Source: Psococerastis gibbosa (taxonomy: Eukaryota; Arthropoda; Insecta; Psocodea; Psocidae). Taken from it: 64,000 nucleotides of DNA. Made by a program: the position numbers and the translations under genes. Shown piece by piece: positions 40,804 through 54,420 of the stretch. The stretch lies in NCBI GenBank assembly GCA_963971405.1, contig OZ020485.1, positions 434,001 through 498,000 on the forward strand. The letters are read 5' to 3'. The notes under the pieces were generated by a model. That model made no database searches. It was not told the DNA's origin and worked only from the letters and a program-made list of their open reading frames with translations. Each line of letters opens with the position of its first letter. The stretch's first letter is position 1.

Positions 40804-42302
40804 TTTTATTTTTTTAAAGGTCTTAAAAAGATATAGGTGTCTTAATTTTCCTTGTTTAGGTACATTGTGTAGTACTTAACATTGAGCAATTGCTCCTGCG
40901 TGTTCATCGGTGTAAATGTAGCTACAAAAAATTCATTCGACAAGAATACGAAAAATAGCTATATACTTATTTTATTTTTTTTAAAGGTCTTGATATGATA
41001 AGGGTGTCTTAATTTTGCTTATTTTGGCTCATTGTATTGCACTTGACATTAAACAATTGCTCCTGCGTGTTCATCGGTTTAAATGTTGCTAAAAAAAATT
41101 CATTCGACAAGAATACAAAAAATAGCTATATACTTATTTTATTTTTTTTAAAGGTCTTGATATGATAAGGGTGTCTTAATTTTGCTTAATTTGGCTCATT
41201 GTATTGTACTTAACATTGAGCAATTGCTCCTGCGTGTTCATCGGTGTAAATGTAGCTAAAAAAAATTCATTCGACAAGAATAAGAAAAATTGCTATTTAC
41301 TTATTTTATTTTTTTAAAGGTCTTAAAAAGATATAGGTGTCTTAATTTTCCTTGTTTAGGTACATTGTGTAGTACTTAACATTGAGCAATTGCTCCTGCG
41401 TGTTCATCGGTGTAAATGTAGCTACAAAAAATTCATTCGACAAGAATACGAAAAATAGCTATATACTTATTTTATTTTTTTTAAAGGTCTTGATATGATA
41501 AGGGTGTCTTAATTTTGCTTATTTTGGCTCATTGTATTGTACTTGACATTAAACAATTGCTCCTGCGTGTTCATCGGTTTAAATGTTGCTAAAAAAAATT
41601 CATTCGACAAGAATACAAAAAATAGCTATATACTTATTTTATTTTTTTTAAAGGTCTTGATATGATAAGGGTGTCTTAATTTTGCTTATTTTGGCTCATT
41701 GTATTGTACTTAACATTGAGCAATTGCTCCTGCGTGTTCATCGGTGTAAATGTAGCTAAACAAAATTCATTCGACAAGAATAAGAAAAATAGCTATTTAC
41801 TTATTTTATTTTTTTTAAAGGTTTAAAAAAGATATAGGTGTCTTAATTTAGCTTATTTTGGCTCAAAATATTGTACTTAACATTGAGCAATTGTTCCTGC
41901 GTGTTCATAGGTGTAAATGTAGCTAAAAAAAATTCATTCGACAAGAATAAGAAAAATAGCTATTTACTTATTTTATTTTTTTAAAGGTTTTAAAAGGATA
42001 TAGGTGTCTTAATTTTGCTTATTTTGGCTCACTGTATTGTACTTGACATTGAACAATTGCTCCTGCGTGTTCATCGGTTTAAATGTTGCTAAAAAAATTC
42101 ATTCGACAAGAATAAAAAAAATGGCTATTTACTTATTTTATTTTTTTTAAAGGTCTTGATATGATAAGGGTGTCTTAATTTTGCTTATTTTGGCTCACTG
42201 TATTGAACTTAACATTGAGCAATTGCTCCTGCGTGTTCATCGGTGTAAATGTAGCTAAAAAAAATTCATTCGACCAGAATAAGAAAAATAGCTATTTACT
42301 TA
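40804..42302. repeat. 9-mer HOR unit (third locus), copy a
   Basis: This is the same nine-monomer order as at 13335, with gtcttaaaaa landmarks at 40820 and 42319 (1,499 bp, one A lost near 42093). It includes the rare aatttagctt variant at about 41845, shared with 24908 and 25241. Confidence 0.83.
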
Positions 42303-43820
42303 TTTTATTTTTTTAAAGGTCTTAAAAAGATATAGGTGTCTTAATTTTCCTTGTTTAGGTACATTGTGTAGTACTTAACATTGAGCAATTGCTCCTGCGT
42401 GTTCATCGGTGTAAATGTAGCTACAAAAAATTCATTCGACAAGAATACGAAAAATAGCTATATACTTATTTTATTTTTTTTAAAGGTCTTGATATGATAA
42501 GGGTGTCTTAATTTTGCTTATTTTGGCTCATTGTATTGCACTTGACATTAAACAATTGCTCCTGCGTGTTCATCGGTTTAAATGTTGCTAAAAAAAATTC
42601 ATTCGACAAGAATACAAAAAATAGCTATATACTTATTTTATTTTTTTTAAAGGTCTTGATATGATAAGGGTGTCTTAATTTTGCTTAATTTGGCTCATTG
42701 TATTGTACTTAACATTGAGCAATTGCTCCTGCGTGTTCATCGGTGTAAATGTAGCTAAAAAAAATTCATTCGACAAGAATAAGAAAAATTGCTATTTACT
42801 TATTTTATTTTTTTAAAGGTCTTAAAAAGATATAGGTGTCTTAATTTTCCTTGTTTAGGTACATTGTGTAGTACTTAACATTGAGCAATTGCTCCTGCGT
42901 GTTCATCGGTGTAAATGTAGCTACAAAAAATTCATTCGACAAGAATACGAAAAATAGCTATATACTTATTTTATTTTTTTTAAAGGTCTTGATATGATAA
43001 GGGTGTCTTAATTTTGCTTATTTTGGCTCATTGTATTGTACTTGACATTAAACAATTGCTCCTGCGTGTTCATCGGTTTAAATGTTGCTAAAAAAAATTC
43101 ATTCGACAAGAATACAAAAAATAGCTATATACTTATTTTATTTTTTTTAAAGGTCTTGATATGATAAGGGTGTCTTAATTTTGCTTATTTTGGCTCATTG
43201 TATTGTACTTAACATTGAGCAATTGCTCCTGCGTGTTCATCGGTGTAAATGTAGCTAAACAAAATTCATTCGACAAGAATAAGAAAAATAGCTATTTACT
43301 TATTTTATTTTTTTTAAAGGTTTAAAAAAGATATAGGTGTCTTAATTTTGCTTATTTTGGCTCAAAATATTGTACTTAACATTGAGCAATTGTTCCTGCG
43401 TGTTCATAGGTGTAAATGTAGCTAAAAAAAATTCATTCGACAAGAATAAGAAAAATAGCTATTTACTTATTTTATTTTTTTAAAGGTTTTAAAAGGATAT
43501 AGGTGTCTTAATTTTGCTTATTTTGGCTCACTGTATTGTACTTGACATTGAACAATTGCTCCTGCGTGTTCATCGGTTTAAATGTTGCTAAAAAAAATTC
43601 ATTCGACAAGAATAAAAAAAATGGCTATTTACTTATTTTATTTTTTTTAAAGGTCTTGGTATGATAAGGGTGTCTTAATTTTGCTTATTTTGGCTCACTG
43701 TATTCAACTTAACATTGAGCAATTGCTCCTGCGTGTTCATCGGTGTAAATGTAGCTAAAAAAAATTCATTCGACCAGAATAAGAAAAATAGCTATTTACT
43801 TATTTTATTTTTTTTAAAGG
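42303..43820. repeat. 9-mer HOR unit (third locus), copy b
   Basis: This second tandem copy starts at the gtcttaaaaa landmark 42319 and ends where ttttaaaagatatagg is joined to ttaattttccttg near 43830. It carries the ordinary aattttgctt in place of aatttagctt, so the rare variant entered only one of the two copies. Confidence 0.82.
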
Positions 43821-44660
43821 TTTTAAAAGATATAGGTGTCTTAATTTTCCTTGTTTAGGTACATTGTGTAGTACTTAACATTGAGCAATTGCTCCTGCGT
43901 GTTCATCGGTGTATATGTTGTTAAAAAAAATTCATTCGACAAGAATAAAAAAAATGGCTATTTACTTATTTTATTTTTTTTAAAGGTCTTAAAAAGATAT
44001 AGGTGTCTTAATTTTCCTTGTTTAGGTACATTGTGTAGTACTTAACATTGAGCAATTGCTCCTGCGTGTTCATCGGTGTATATGTTGTTAAAAAAAATTC
44101 ATTCGACAAGAATAAAAAAAATGGCTATTTACTTATTTTATTTTTTTTAAAGGTCATGATATGATAAGGGTGTCTTAATTTTGCTTATTTTGGCTCACTG
44201 TATTCAACTTAACATTGAGCAATTGCTCCTGCGTGTTCATCGGTGTAAATGTAGCTAAAAAAAATTCATTCGACCAGAATAAGAAAAATAGCTATTTACT
44301 TATTTTATTTTTTTTAAAGGTTTTAAAAGATATAGGTGTCTTTATTTTGCTTATTTTGGCTCAATGTATTGTACTTAACATTGAGCAATTGCTCCTGCGT
44401 GTTCATCGGTGTAAATGTAGCTAAAAAAAATTCATTCGACAAGAATAAGAAAAATAGCTATTTACTTATTTTATTTTTTTAAAGGTCTTAAAAAGATATA
44501 GGTGTCTTAATTTTCCTTGTTTAGGTACATTGTGTAGTACTTAACATTGAGCAATTGCTCCTGCGTGTTCATCGGTGTATATGTTGTTAAAAAAAATTCA
44601 TTCGACAAGAATAAAAAAAATGGCTATTTACTTATTTTATTTTTTTTAAAGGTCATGATA
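43820..44660. repeat. Local rearranged cluster of gtatatgttgtt monomers
   Basis: The rare monomer reading gtgtatatgttgttaaa occurs at 43911, 44078 and 44577 here, but only once in each related locus (16609 and 33545). Spacings are 167 bp (one monomer) and 499 bp (three monomers). This shows two successive local duplications of one and three monomers. Confidence 0.85.
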
Positions 44661-45463
44661 TGATAAGGGTGTCTTAATTTTGCTTATTTTGGCTCACTGT
44701 ATTCAACTTAACATTGAGCAATTGCTCCTGCGTGTTCATCGGTGTAAATGTAGCTAAAAAAAATTCATTCGACCAGAATAAGAAAAATAGCTATTTACTT
44801 ATTTTATTTTTTTTAAAGGTTTTAAAAAGATATAGGTGTCTTTATTTTGCTTATTTTGGCTCAATGTATTGTACTTAACATTGAGCAATTGTTCCTGCGT
44901 GTTCATCGGTGTAAATGTAGCTAAAAAAAATTCATTCGACAAGAATAAGAAAAATAGCTATTTACTTATTTTATTTTTTTTAAAGGTCTTAAAAAGATAT
45001 AGGTGTCTTAATTTTGCTTATTTAGGCTCACTGTATTGTACTTAACATTGGCCACTTGCTCCTGCGTGTCCATCGGTGTAAATGTAGCTACAAAAAATTC
45101 ATTCGACAAGAATACGAAAAATAGCTATATACTTATTTTATTTTTTTTAAAGGTCTTGATATGACACGGGTGTCTTAATTTGGCTTATTTAGGCTCACTG
45201 TATTGTAGTTAACATTGAGCAATTGCTCCTGCGTGTTCATCGGTGTAAATGTGGCTAAAAAAAATTCATTCGACAAGAATAAGAAAAATAGCTATTTACT
45301 TATTTTATTTTTTTAAAGGTTTTAAAAAGATAAAGGTTTCTTAATTTTGCTTATTTTGGCTCATTGTATTGTACTTGACATTGAGAAATTGCTCCTGCGT
45401 GTTCAACGGTTTAAATGTTGCTAAAAAAAATTCATTCGACAAGAATAAAAAAAATAGCTATTT

Positions 45464-48400
45464 ACTTATTTTATTTTTTTTAAAGGTCTTGATATGATAA
45501 GGGTGTCTTAATTTGGCTTATTTTGGCTCATTGCATTGTACTTAACATTGAGCAATTGCTCCTGCGTGTTCATCGGTGTAAATGTAGCTAAAAAAAATTC
45601 ATTCGACAAGAATAAGAAAAATAGCTATTTACTTATTTTATTTTTTTAAAGGTCTTAAAAAGATATAGGTGTCTTAATTTTCCTTGTTTAGGTACATTGT
45701 GTAGTACTTAACATTGAGCAATTGCTCCTGCGTGTTCATCGGTGTAAATGTAGCTACAAAAAATTCATTCGACAAGAATACGAAAAATAGCTATATACTT
45801 ATTTTATTTTTTTTAAAGGTCTTGATATGATAAGGGTGTCTTAATTTTGCTTATTTTGGCTCATTGTATTGTACTTGACATTAAACAATTGCTCCTGCGT
45901 GTTCATCGGTTTAAATGTTGCTAAAAAAAATTCATTCGACAAGAATACAAAAAATAGCTATATACTTATTTTATTTTTTTTAAAGGTCTTGATATGATAA
46001 GGGTGTCTTAATTTTGCTTATTTTGGCTCAATGTATTGTACTTAACATTGAGCAATTGCTCCTGCGTGTTCATCGGTGTAAATGTAGCTAAAAAAAATTC
46101 ATTCGACAAGAATAAGAAAAATAGCTATTTACTTATTTTATTTTTTTTAAAGGTTTAAAAAAGATATAGGTGTCTTAATTTTGCTTATTTTGGCTCAATG
46201 TATTGTACTTAACATTGAGCAATTGTTCCTGCGTGTTCATCGGTGTAAATGTAGCTAAAAAAAATTCATTCGACAAGAATAAGAAAAATAGCTATTTACT
46301 TATTTTATTTTTTTAAAGGTCTTAAAAAGACATAGGTGTCTTAATTTTCCTTGTTTAGGTACATTGTGTAGTACTTAACATTGAGCAATTGCTCCTGCGT
46401 GTTCATCGGTGTAAATGTAGCTACAAAAAATTCATTCGACAAGAATACGAAAAATAGCTATATACTTATTTTATTTTTTTTAAAGGTCTTGATATGATAA
46501 GGGTGTCTTAATTTTGCTTATTTTGGCTCATTGTATTGTACTTGACATTAAACAATTGCTCCTTCGTGTTCATCGGTTTAAATGTTGCTAAAAAAAATTC
46601 ATTCGACAAGAATACAAAAAATAGCTATATACTTATTTTATTTTTTTTAAAGGTCTTGATATGATAAGGGTGTCTTAATTTTGCTTATTTTGGCTCATTG
46701 TATTGTACTTAACATTAAGCAATTGCTCCTGCGTGTTCATCGGTGTAAATGTAGCTAAAAAAAATTCATTCGACAAGAATAAGAAAAATAGCTATTTACT
46801 TATTTTATTTTTTTTAAAGGTTTAAAAAAGATATAGGTGTCTTAATTTTGCTTATTTTGGCTCAATGTATTGTACTTAACATTGAGCAATTGTTCCTGCG
46901 TGTTCATCGGTGTAAATGTAGCTAAAAAAAATTCATTCGACAAGAATAAGAAAAATAGCTATTTACTTATTTTATTTTTTTAAAGGTTTTAAAAGGATAT
47001 AGGTGTCTTAATTTTGCTTATTTTGGCTCACTGTATTGTACTTGACATTGAACAATTGCTCCTGCGTGTTCATCGGTTTAAATGTTGCTAAAAAAAATTC
47101 ATTCGACAAGAATAAAAAAAATGGCTATTTACTTATTTTATTTTTTTTAAAGGTCTTGATATGATAAGGGTGTCTTAATTTTGCTTATTTTGGCTCACTG
47201 TATTGAACTTAACATTGAGCAATTGCTCCTGCGTGTTCATCGGTGTAAATGTAGCTAAAAAAAATTCATTCGACAAGAATAAGAAAAATAGCTATTTACT
47301 TATTTTATTTTTTTTAAAGGTCTTAAAAAGATATAGGTGTCTTAATTTTGCTTATTTTGGCTCACTGTATTGAACTTAACATTGAGCAATTGCTCCTGCG
47401 TGTTCATCGGTGTAAATGTAGCTAAAAAAAATTCATTCGACAAGAATAAGAAAAATAGCTATTTACTTATTTTATTTTTTTTAAAGGTTTTAAAAAGATG
47501 TAGGTGTCTTTATTTTGCTTATTTTGGCTCATTGTATTGTACTTGACATTAAACAATTGCTCCTGCGTGTTCATCGGTTTAAATGTTGCTAAAAAAAATT
47601 CATTCGACAAGAATACAAAAAATAGCTACATACTTATTTTATTTTTTTTAAAGGTCTTGATATGATAAGGGTGTCTTAATTTTGCTTATTTTGGCTCATT
47701 GTATTGTACTTAACATTGAGCAATTGCTCCTGCGTGTTCATCGGTGTAAATGTAGCTAAACAAAATTCATTCGACAAGAATAAGAAAAATAGCTATTTAC
47801 TTATTTTATTTTTTTTAAAGGTTTAAAAAAGATATAGGTGTCTTAATTTTGCTTATTTTGGCTCAAAATATTGTACTTAACATTGAGCAATTGTTCCTGC
47901 GTGTTCATAGGTGTAAATGTAGCTAAAAAAAATTCATTCGACAAGAATAAGAAAAATAGCTATTTACTTATTTTATTTTTTTAAAGGTTTTAAAAGGATA
48001 TAGGTGTCTTAATTTTGCTTATTTTGGCTCACTGTATTGTACTTGACATTGAACAATTGCTCCTGCGTGTTCATCGGTTTAAATGTTGCTAAAAAAAATT
48101 CATTCGACAAGAATAAAAAAAATGGCTATTTACTTATTTTATTTTTTTTAAAGGTCTTGATATGATAAGGGTGTCTTAATTTTGCTTATTTTGGCTCACT
48201 GTTTTCAACTTAACATTGAGCAATTGCTCCTGCGTGTTCATCGGTGTAAATGTAGCTAAAAAAAATTCATTCGACCAGAATAAGAAAAATAGCTATTTAC
48301 TTATTTTATTTTTTTTAAAGGTTTTAAAAGATATAGGTGTCTTTATTTTGCTTATTTTGGCTCAATGTATTGTACTTAACATTGAGCAATTGTTCCTGCG

Positions 48401-48796
48401 TGTTCATCGGTGTAAATGTAGCTAAAAAAAATTCATTCGACAAGAATAAGAAAAATAGCTATTTACTTATTTTATTTTTTTAAAGGTCTTAAAAAGATAT
48501 AGGTGTCTTAATTTTCCTTGTTTAGGTACATTGTGTAGTACTTAACATTGAGCAATTGCTCCTGCGTGTTCATCGGTGTAAATGTAGCTACAAAAAATTC
48601 ATTCGACAAGAATACGAAAAATAGCTATATACTTATTTTATTTTTTTTAAAGGTCTTGATATGATAGGGGTGTCTTAATTTTGCTTATTTTGGCTCATTG
48701 TATTGTACTTGACATTAAACAATTGCTCCTGCGTGTTCATCGGTTTAAATGTTGCTAAAAAAATTCATTCGACAAGAATACAAAAAATAGCTATAT
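45464..48796. repeat. 20-mer HOR unit, 3,333 bp, copy a
   Basis: Landmarks recur at an offset of exactly 3,333 bp: aaaaagacatagg at 46331 and 49664, ccttcgtg at 46562 and 49895, actgttttcaac before 48216 and 51549. The match runs from about 45464 to 48846. The unit mixes trimer-type monomers, tttaaaaaag monomers and the caaaatattg monomer. Differences between copies are few single bases, for example agatgtagg near 47499 and ttgcattg near 45532. Confidence 0.88.
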
Positions 48797-51700
48797 ACTT
48801 ATTTTATTTTTTTTAAAGGTCTTGATATGATAAGGGTGTCTTAATTTGGCTTATTTTGGCTCATTGTATTGTACTTAACATTGAGCAATTGCTCCTGCGT
48901 GTTCATCGGTGTAAATGTAGCTAAAAAAAATTCATTCGACAAGAATAAGAAAAATAGCTATTTACTTATTTTATTTTTTTAAAGGTCTTAAAAAGATATA
49001 GGTGTCTTAATTTTCCTTGTTTAGGTACATTGTGTAGTACTTAACATTGAGCAATTGCTCCTGCGTGTTCATCGGTGTAAATGTAGCTACAAAAAATTCA
49101 TTCGACAAGAATACGAAAAATAGCTATATACTTATTTTATTTTTTTTAAAGGTCTTGATATGATAAGGGTGTCTTAATTTTGCTTATTTTGGCTCATTGT
49201 ATTGTACTTGACATTAAACAATTGCTCCTGCGTGTTCATCGGTTTAAATGTTGCTAAAAAAAATTCATTCGACAAGAATACAAAAAATAGCTATATACTT
49301 ATTTTATTTTTTTTAAAGGTCTTGATATGATAAGGGTGTCTTAATTTTGCTTATTTTGGCTCATTGTATTGTACTTAACATTGAGCAATTGCTCCTGCGT
49401 GTTCATCGGTGTAAATGTAGCTAAAAAAAATTCATTCGACAAGAATAAGAAAAATAGCTATTTACTTATTTTATTTTTTTTAAAGGTTTAAAAAAGATAT
49501 AGGTGTCTTAATTTTGCTTATTTTGGCTCAATGTATTGTACTTAACATTGAGCAATTGTTCCTGCGTGTTCATCGGTGTAAATGTAGCTAAAAAAAATTC
49601 ATTCGACAAGAATAAGAAAAATAGCTATTTACTTATTTTATTTTTTTAAAGGTCTTAAAAAGACATAGGTGTCTTAATTTTCCTTGTTTAGGTACATTGT
49701 GTAGTACTTAACATTGAGCAATTGCTCCTGCGTGTTCATCGGTGTAAATGTAGCTACAAAAAATTCATTCGACAAGAATACGAAAAATAGCTATATACTT
49801 ATTTTATTTTTTTTAAAGGTCTTGATATGATAAGGGTGTCTTAATTTTGCTTATTTTGGCTCATTGTATTGTACTTGACATTAAACAATTGCTCCTTCGT
49901 GTTCATCGGTTTAAATGTTGCTAAAAAAAATTCATTCGACAAGAATACAAAAAATAGCTATATACTTATTTTATTTTTTTTAAAGGTCTTGATATGATAA
50001 GGGTGTCTTAATTTTGCTTATTTTGGCTCATTGTATTGTACTTAACATTAAGCAATTGCTCCTGCGTGTTCATCGGTGTAAATGTAGCTAAAAAAAATTC
50101 ATTCGACAAGAATAAGAAAAATAGCTATTTACTTATTTTATTTTTTTTAAAGGTTTAAAAAAGATATAGGTGTCTTAATTTTGCTTATTTTGGCTCAATG
50201 TATTGTACTTAACATTGAGCAATTGTTCCTGCGTGTTCATCGGTGTAAATGTAGCTAAAAAAAATTCATTCGACAAGAATAAGAAAAATAGCTATTTACT
50301 TATTTTATTTTTTTAAAGGTTTTAAAAGGATATAGGTGTCTTAATTTTGCTTATTTTGGCTCACTGTATTGTACTTGACATTGAACAATTGCTCCTGCGT
50401 GTTCATCGGTTTAAATGTTGCTAAAAAAAATTCATTCGACAAGAATAAAAAAAATGGCTATTTACTTATTTTATTTTTTTTAAAGGTCTTGATATGATAA
50501 GGGTGTCTTAATTTTGCTTATTTTGGCTCACTGTATTGAACTTAACATTGAGCAATTGCTCCTGCGTGTTCATCGGTGTAAATGTAGCTAAAAAAAATTC
50601 ATTCGACAAGAATAAGAAAAATAGCTATTTACTTATTTTATTTTTTTTAAAGGTCTTAAAAAGATATAGGTGTCTTAATTTTGCTTATTTTGGCTCACTG
50701 TATTGAACTTAACATTGAGCAATTGCTCCTGCGTGTTCATCGGTGTAAATGTAGCTAAAAAAAATTCATTCGACAAGAATAAGAAAAATAGCTATTTACT
50801 TATTTTATTTTTTTTAAAGGTTTTAAAAAGATATAGGTGTCTTTATTTTGCTTATTTTGGCTCATTGTATTGTACTTGACATTAAACAATTGCTCCTGCG
50901 TGTTCATCGGTTTAAATGTTGCTAAAAAAAATTCATTCGACAAGAATACAAAAAATAGCTACATACTTATTTTATTTTTTTTAAAGGTCTTGATATGATA
51001 AGGGTGTCTTAATTTTGCTTATTTTGGCTCATTGTATTGTACTTAACATTGAGCAATTGCTCCTGCGTGTTCATCGGTGTAAATGTAGCTAAACAAAATT
51101 CATTCGACAAGAATAAGAAAAATAGCTATTTACTTATTTTATTTTTTTTAAAGGTTTAAAAAAGATATAGGTGTCTTAATTTTGCTTATTTTGGCTCAAA
51201 ATATTGTACTTAACATTGAGCAATTGTTCCTGCGTGTTCATAGGTGTAAATGTAGCTAAAAAAAATTCATTCGACAAGAATAAGAAAAATAGCTATTTAC
51301 TTATTTTATTTTTTTAAAGGTTTTAAAAGGATATAGGTGTCTTAATTTTGCTTATTTTGGCTCACTGTATTGTACTTGACATTGAACAATTGCTCCTGCG
51401 TGTTCATCGGTTTAAATGTTGCTAAAAAAAATTCATTCGACAAGAATAAAAAAAATGGCTATTTACTTATTTTATTTTTTTTAAAGGTCTTGATATGATA
51501 AGGGTGTCTTAATTTTGCTTATTTTGGCTCACTGTTTTCAACTTAACATTGAGCAATTGCTCCTGCGTGTTCATCGGTGTAAATGTAGCTAAAAAAAATT
51601 CATTCGACCAGAATAAGAAAAATAGCTATTTACTTATTTTATTTTTTTTAAAGGTTTTAAAAGATATAGGTGTCTTTATTTTGCTTATTTTGGCTCAATG

Positions 51701-52129
51701 TATTGTACTTAACATTGAGCAATTGTTCCTGCGTGTTCATCGGTGTAAATGTAGCTAAAAAAAATTCATTCGACAAGAATAAGAAAAATAGCTATTTACT
51801 TATTTTATTTTTTTAAAGGTCTTAAAAAGATATAGGTGTCTTAATTTTCCTTGTTTAGGTACATTGTGTAGTACTTAACATTGAGCAATTGCTCCTGCGT
51901 GTTCATCGGTGTAAATGTAGCTACAAAAAATTCATTCGACAAGAATACGAAAAATAGCTATATACTTATTTTATTTTTTTTAAAGGTCATGATATGATAA
52001 GGGTGTCTTAATTTTGCTTATTTTGGCTCATTGTATTGTACTTGACATTAAACAATTGCTCCTGCGTGTTCATCGGTTTAAATGTTGCTAAAAAAATTCA
52101 TTCGACAAGAATACAAAAAATAGCTATAT
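48797..52129. repeat. 20-mer HOR unit, 3,333 bp, copy b
   Basis: This is the second tandem 3,333-bp copy. Its later half (from about 50226) also begins the 4,167-bp duplication, so two HOR registers overlap here. The match with copy a ends near 52179, where copy a's continuation reads aatttggc and this one aattttgc. Confidence 0.88.
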
Positions 52130-54392
52130 ACTTATTTTATTTTTTTTAAAGGTCTTGATATGATAAGGGTGTCTTAATTTTGCTTATTTTGGCTCATTGT
52201 ATTGTACTTAACATTGAGCAATTGCTCCTGCGTGTTCATCGGTGTAAATGTAGCTAAACAAAATTCATTCGACAAGAATAAGAAAAATAGCTATTTACTT
52301 ATTTTATTTTTTTTAAAGGTTTAAAAAAGATATAGGTGTCTTAATTTTGCTTATTTTGGCTCAAAATATTGTACTTAACATTGAGCAATTGTTCCTGCGT
52401 GTTCATCGGTGTAAATGTAGCTAAAAAAAATTCATTCGACAAGAATAAGAAAAATAGCTATTTACTTATTTTATTTTTTTAAAGGTTTTATAAGGATATA
52501 GGTGTCTTAATTTTGCTTATTTTGGCTCACTGTATTGTACTTGACATTGAACAATTGCTCCTGCGTGTTCATCGGTTTAAATGTTGCTAAAAAAAATTCA
52601 TTCGACAAGAATAAAAAAAATGGCTATTTACTTATTTTATTTTTTTTAAAGGTCTTGAAATGATAAGGGTGTCTTAATTTTGCTTATTTTGGCTCACTGT
52701 ATTAAACTTAACATTGAGCAATTGCTCCTGCGGGTTCATCGGTGTAAATGTAGCTAAAAAAAATTCATTCGACCAGAAAAAAAAAATAGCTATTTACTTA
52801 TTTTATTTTTTTTAAAGGTTTTAAAAAGATATAGGTGTCTTTATTTTGCTTATTTTGGCTCAATGTATTGTACTTAACATTGAGCAATTGTTCCTGCGTG
52901 TTCATCGGTGTAAATGTAGCTAAAAAAAATTCATTCGACAAGAATAAGAAAAATAGCTATTTACTTATTTTATTTTTTTTAAAGGTCTTAAAAAGATATA
53001 GGTGTCTTAATTTTGCTTATTTAGGCTCATTGTATTGTACTTAACATTGGCCACTTGCTCCTGCGTGTCCATCGGTGTAAATGTAGCTACAAAAAATTCA
53101 TTCGACAAGAATACGAAAAATAGCTATATACTTATTTTATTTTTTTTAAAGGTCTTGATATGACACGGGTGTCTTAATTTGGCTTATTTAGGCTCACTGT
53201 ATTGTAATTAACATTGAGCAATTGCTCCTGCGTGTTCATCGGTGTAAATGTGGCTAAAAAAAATTCATTCGACAAGAATAAGAAAAATAGCTATTTACTT
53301 ATTTTATTTTTTTAAAGGTTTTAAAAAGATAAAGGTGTCTTAATTTTGCTTATTTTGGCTCATTGTATTGTACTTGACATTGAGAAATTGCTCCTGCGTG
53401 TTCAACGGTTTAAATGTTGCTAAAAAAAATTCATTCGACAAGAATAAAAAAAATAGCTATTTACTTATTTTATTTTTTTTAAAGGTTTTAAAAAGATATA
53501 GGTGTCTTTATTTTGCTTATTTTGGCTCAATGTATTGTACTTAACATTGAGCAATTGTTCCTGCGTGTTCATCGGTGTAAATGTAGCTAAAAAAAATTCA
53601 TTCGACAAGAATAAGAAAAATAGCTATTTACTTATTTTATTTTTTTTAAAGGTTTTAAAAAGATATAGGTGTCTTTATTTTGCTTATTTTGGCTCAATGT
53701 ATTGTACTTAACATTGAGCAATTGTTCCGGCGTGTTCATCGGTGTAAATGTAGCTAAAAAAAATTCATTCGACAAGAATAAAAAAAATGGCTATTTACTT
53801 ATTTTATTTTTTTTAAAGGTCTTGATATGATAAGGGTGTCTTAATTTTGCTTATTTTGGCTCACTGTATTCAACTTAACATTGAGCAATTGCTCCTGCGT
53901 GTTCATCGGTGTAAATGTAGCTAAAAAAAATTCATTCGACAAGAATAAAAAAAATGGCTATTTACTTATTTTATTTTTTTTAAAGGTCTTGATATGATAA
54001 GGGTGTCTTAATTTTGCTTATTTTGGCTCACTGTATTGAACTTAACATTGAGCAATTGCTCCTGCGTGTTCATCGGTGTAAATGTAGCTAAAAAAAATTC
54101 ATTCGACAAGAATAAGAAAAATAGCTATTTACTTATTTTATTTTTTTTAAAGGTTTTTAAAAGATATAAGTGTCTTTATTTTGCTTATTTTGGCTCAATG
54201 TATTGTACTTAACATTGAGCAATTGTTCCTGCGTGTTCATCGGTGTAAATGTAGCTAAAAAAAATTCATTCGACAAGAATAAGAAAAATAGCTATTTACT
54301 TATTTTATTTTTCAAAAGGTCTTGATATGATAAGGGTGTGTTAATTTTGCTTACTTTGGCTCACGGTATTCAACTTAACATTGAGCAATTGC
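50226..54392. repeat. 25-mer HOR unit, 4,167 bp, copy a
   Basis: Landmarks 51549, 52835 and 53502 recur at 55715, 57002 and 57669 (offset 4,166-4,167 bp). The unit joins an alpha half to a beta half. The rare ccggcgtg change near 53728 is shared as caggcgtg near 57894. Private changes here include gcgggttc near 52731 and a shortened gaccagaaaaaa near 52772. Confidence 0.88.
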
Positions 54393-54420
54393 TCCTGCGT
54401 GTTCATCGGTGTAAATGTAG
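52780..54420. repeat. Beta-dialect block 5 (short)
   Basis: This block matches 2055-3690 at an offset of 50,725 bp. It contains one ggccacttg/gacacgggtg pair, the gttcaacgg monomer and the ttactttggctcacgg monomer, and no 184-bp monomer. It is cut off by the 4,167-bp duplication junction. Confidence 0.82.

Larger units (their letters stand above)
40640..52780. repeat. Alpha-dialect block 5 (longest alpha run)
   Basis: This block contains two 9-mer units, a local rearranged zone (43820-44660), a short beta-like patch (44840-45460, with ggccacttg and gacacgggtg) and the 3,333-bp 20-mer pair. No 184-bp monomer is present. The start continues the segmental copy up to about 42030; beyond that it resembles 14.5-18.5 kb at an offset of about 27.5-28 kb. 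Confidence 0.83.
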
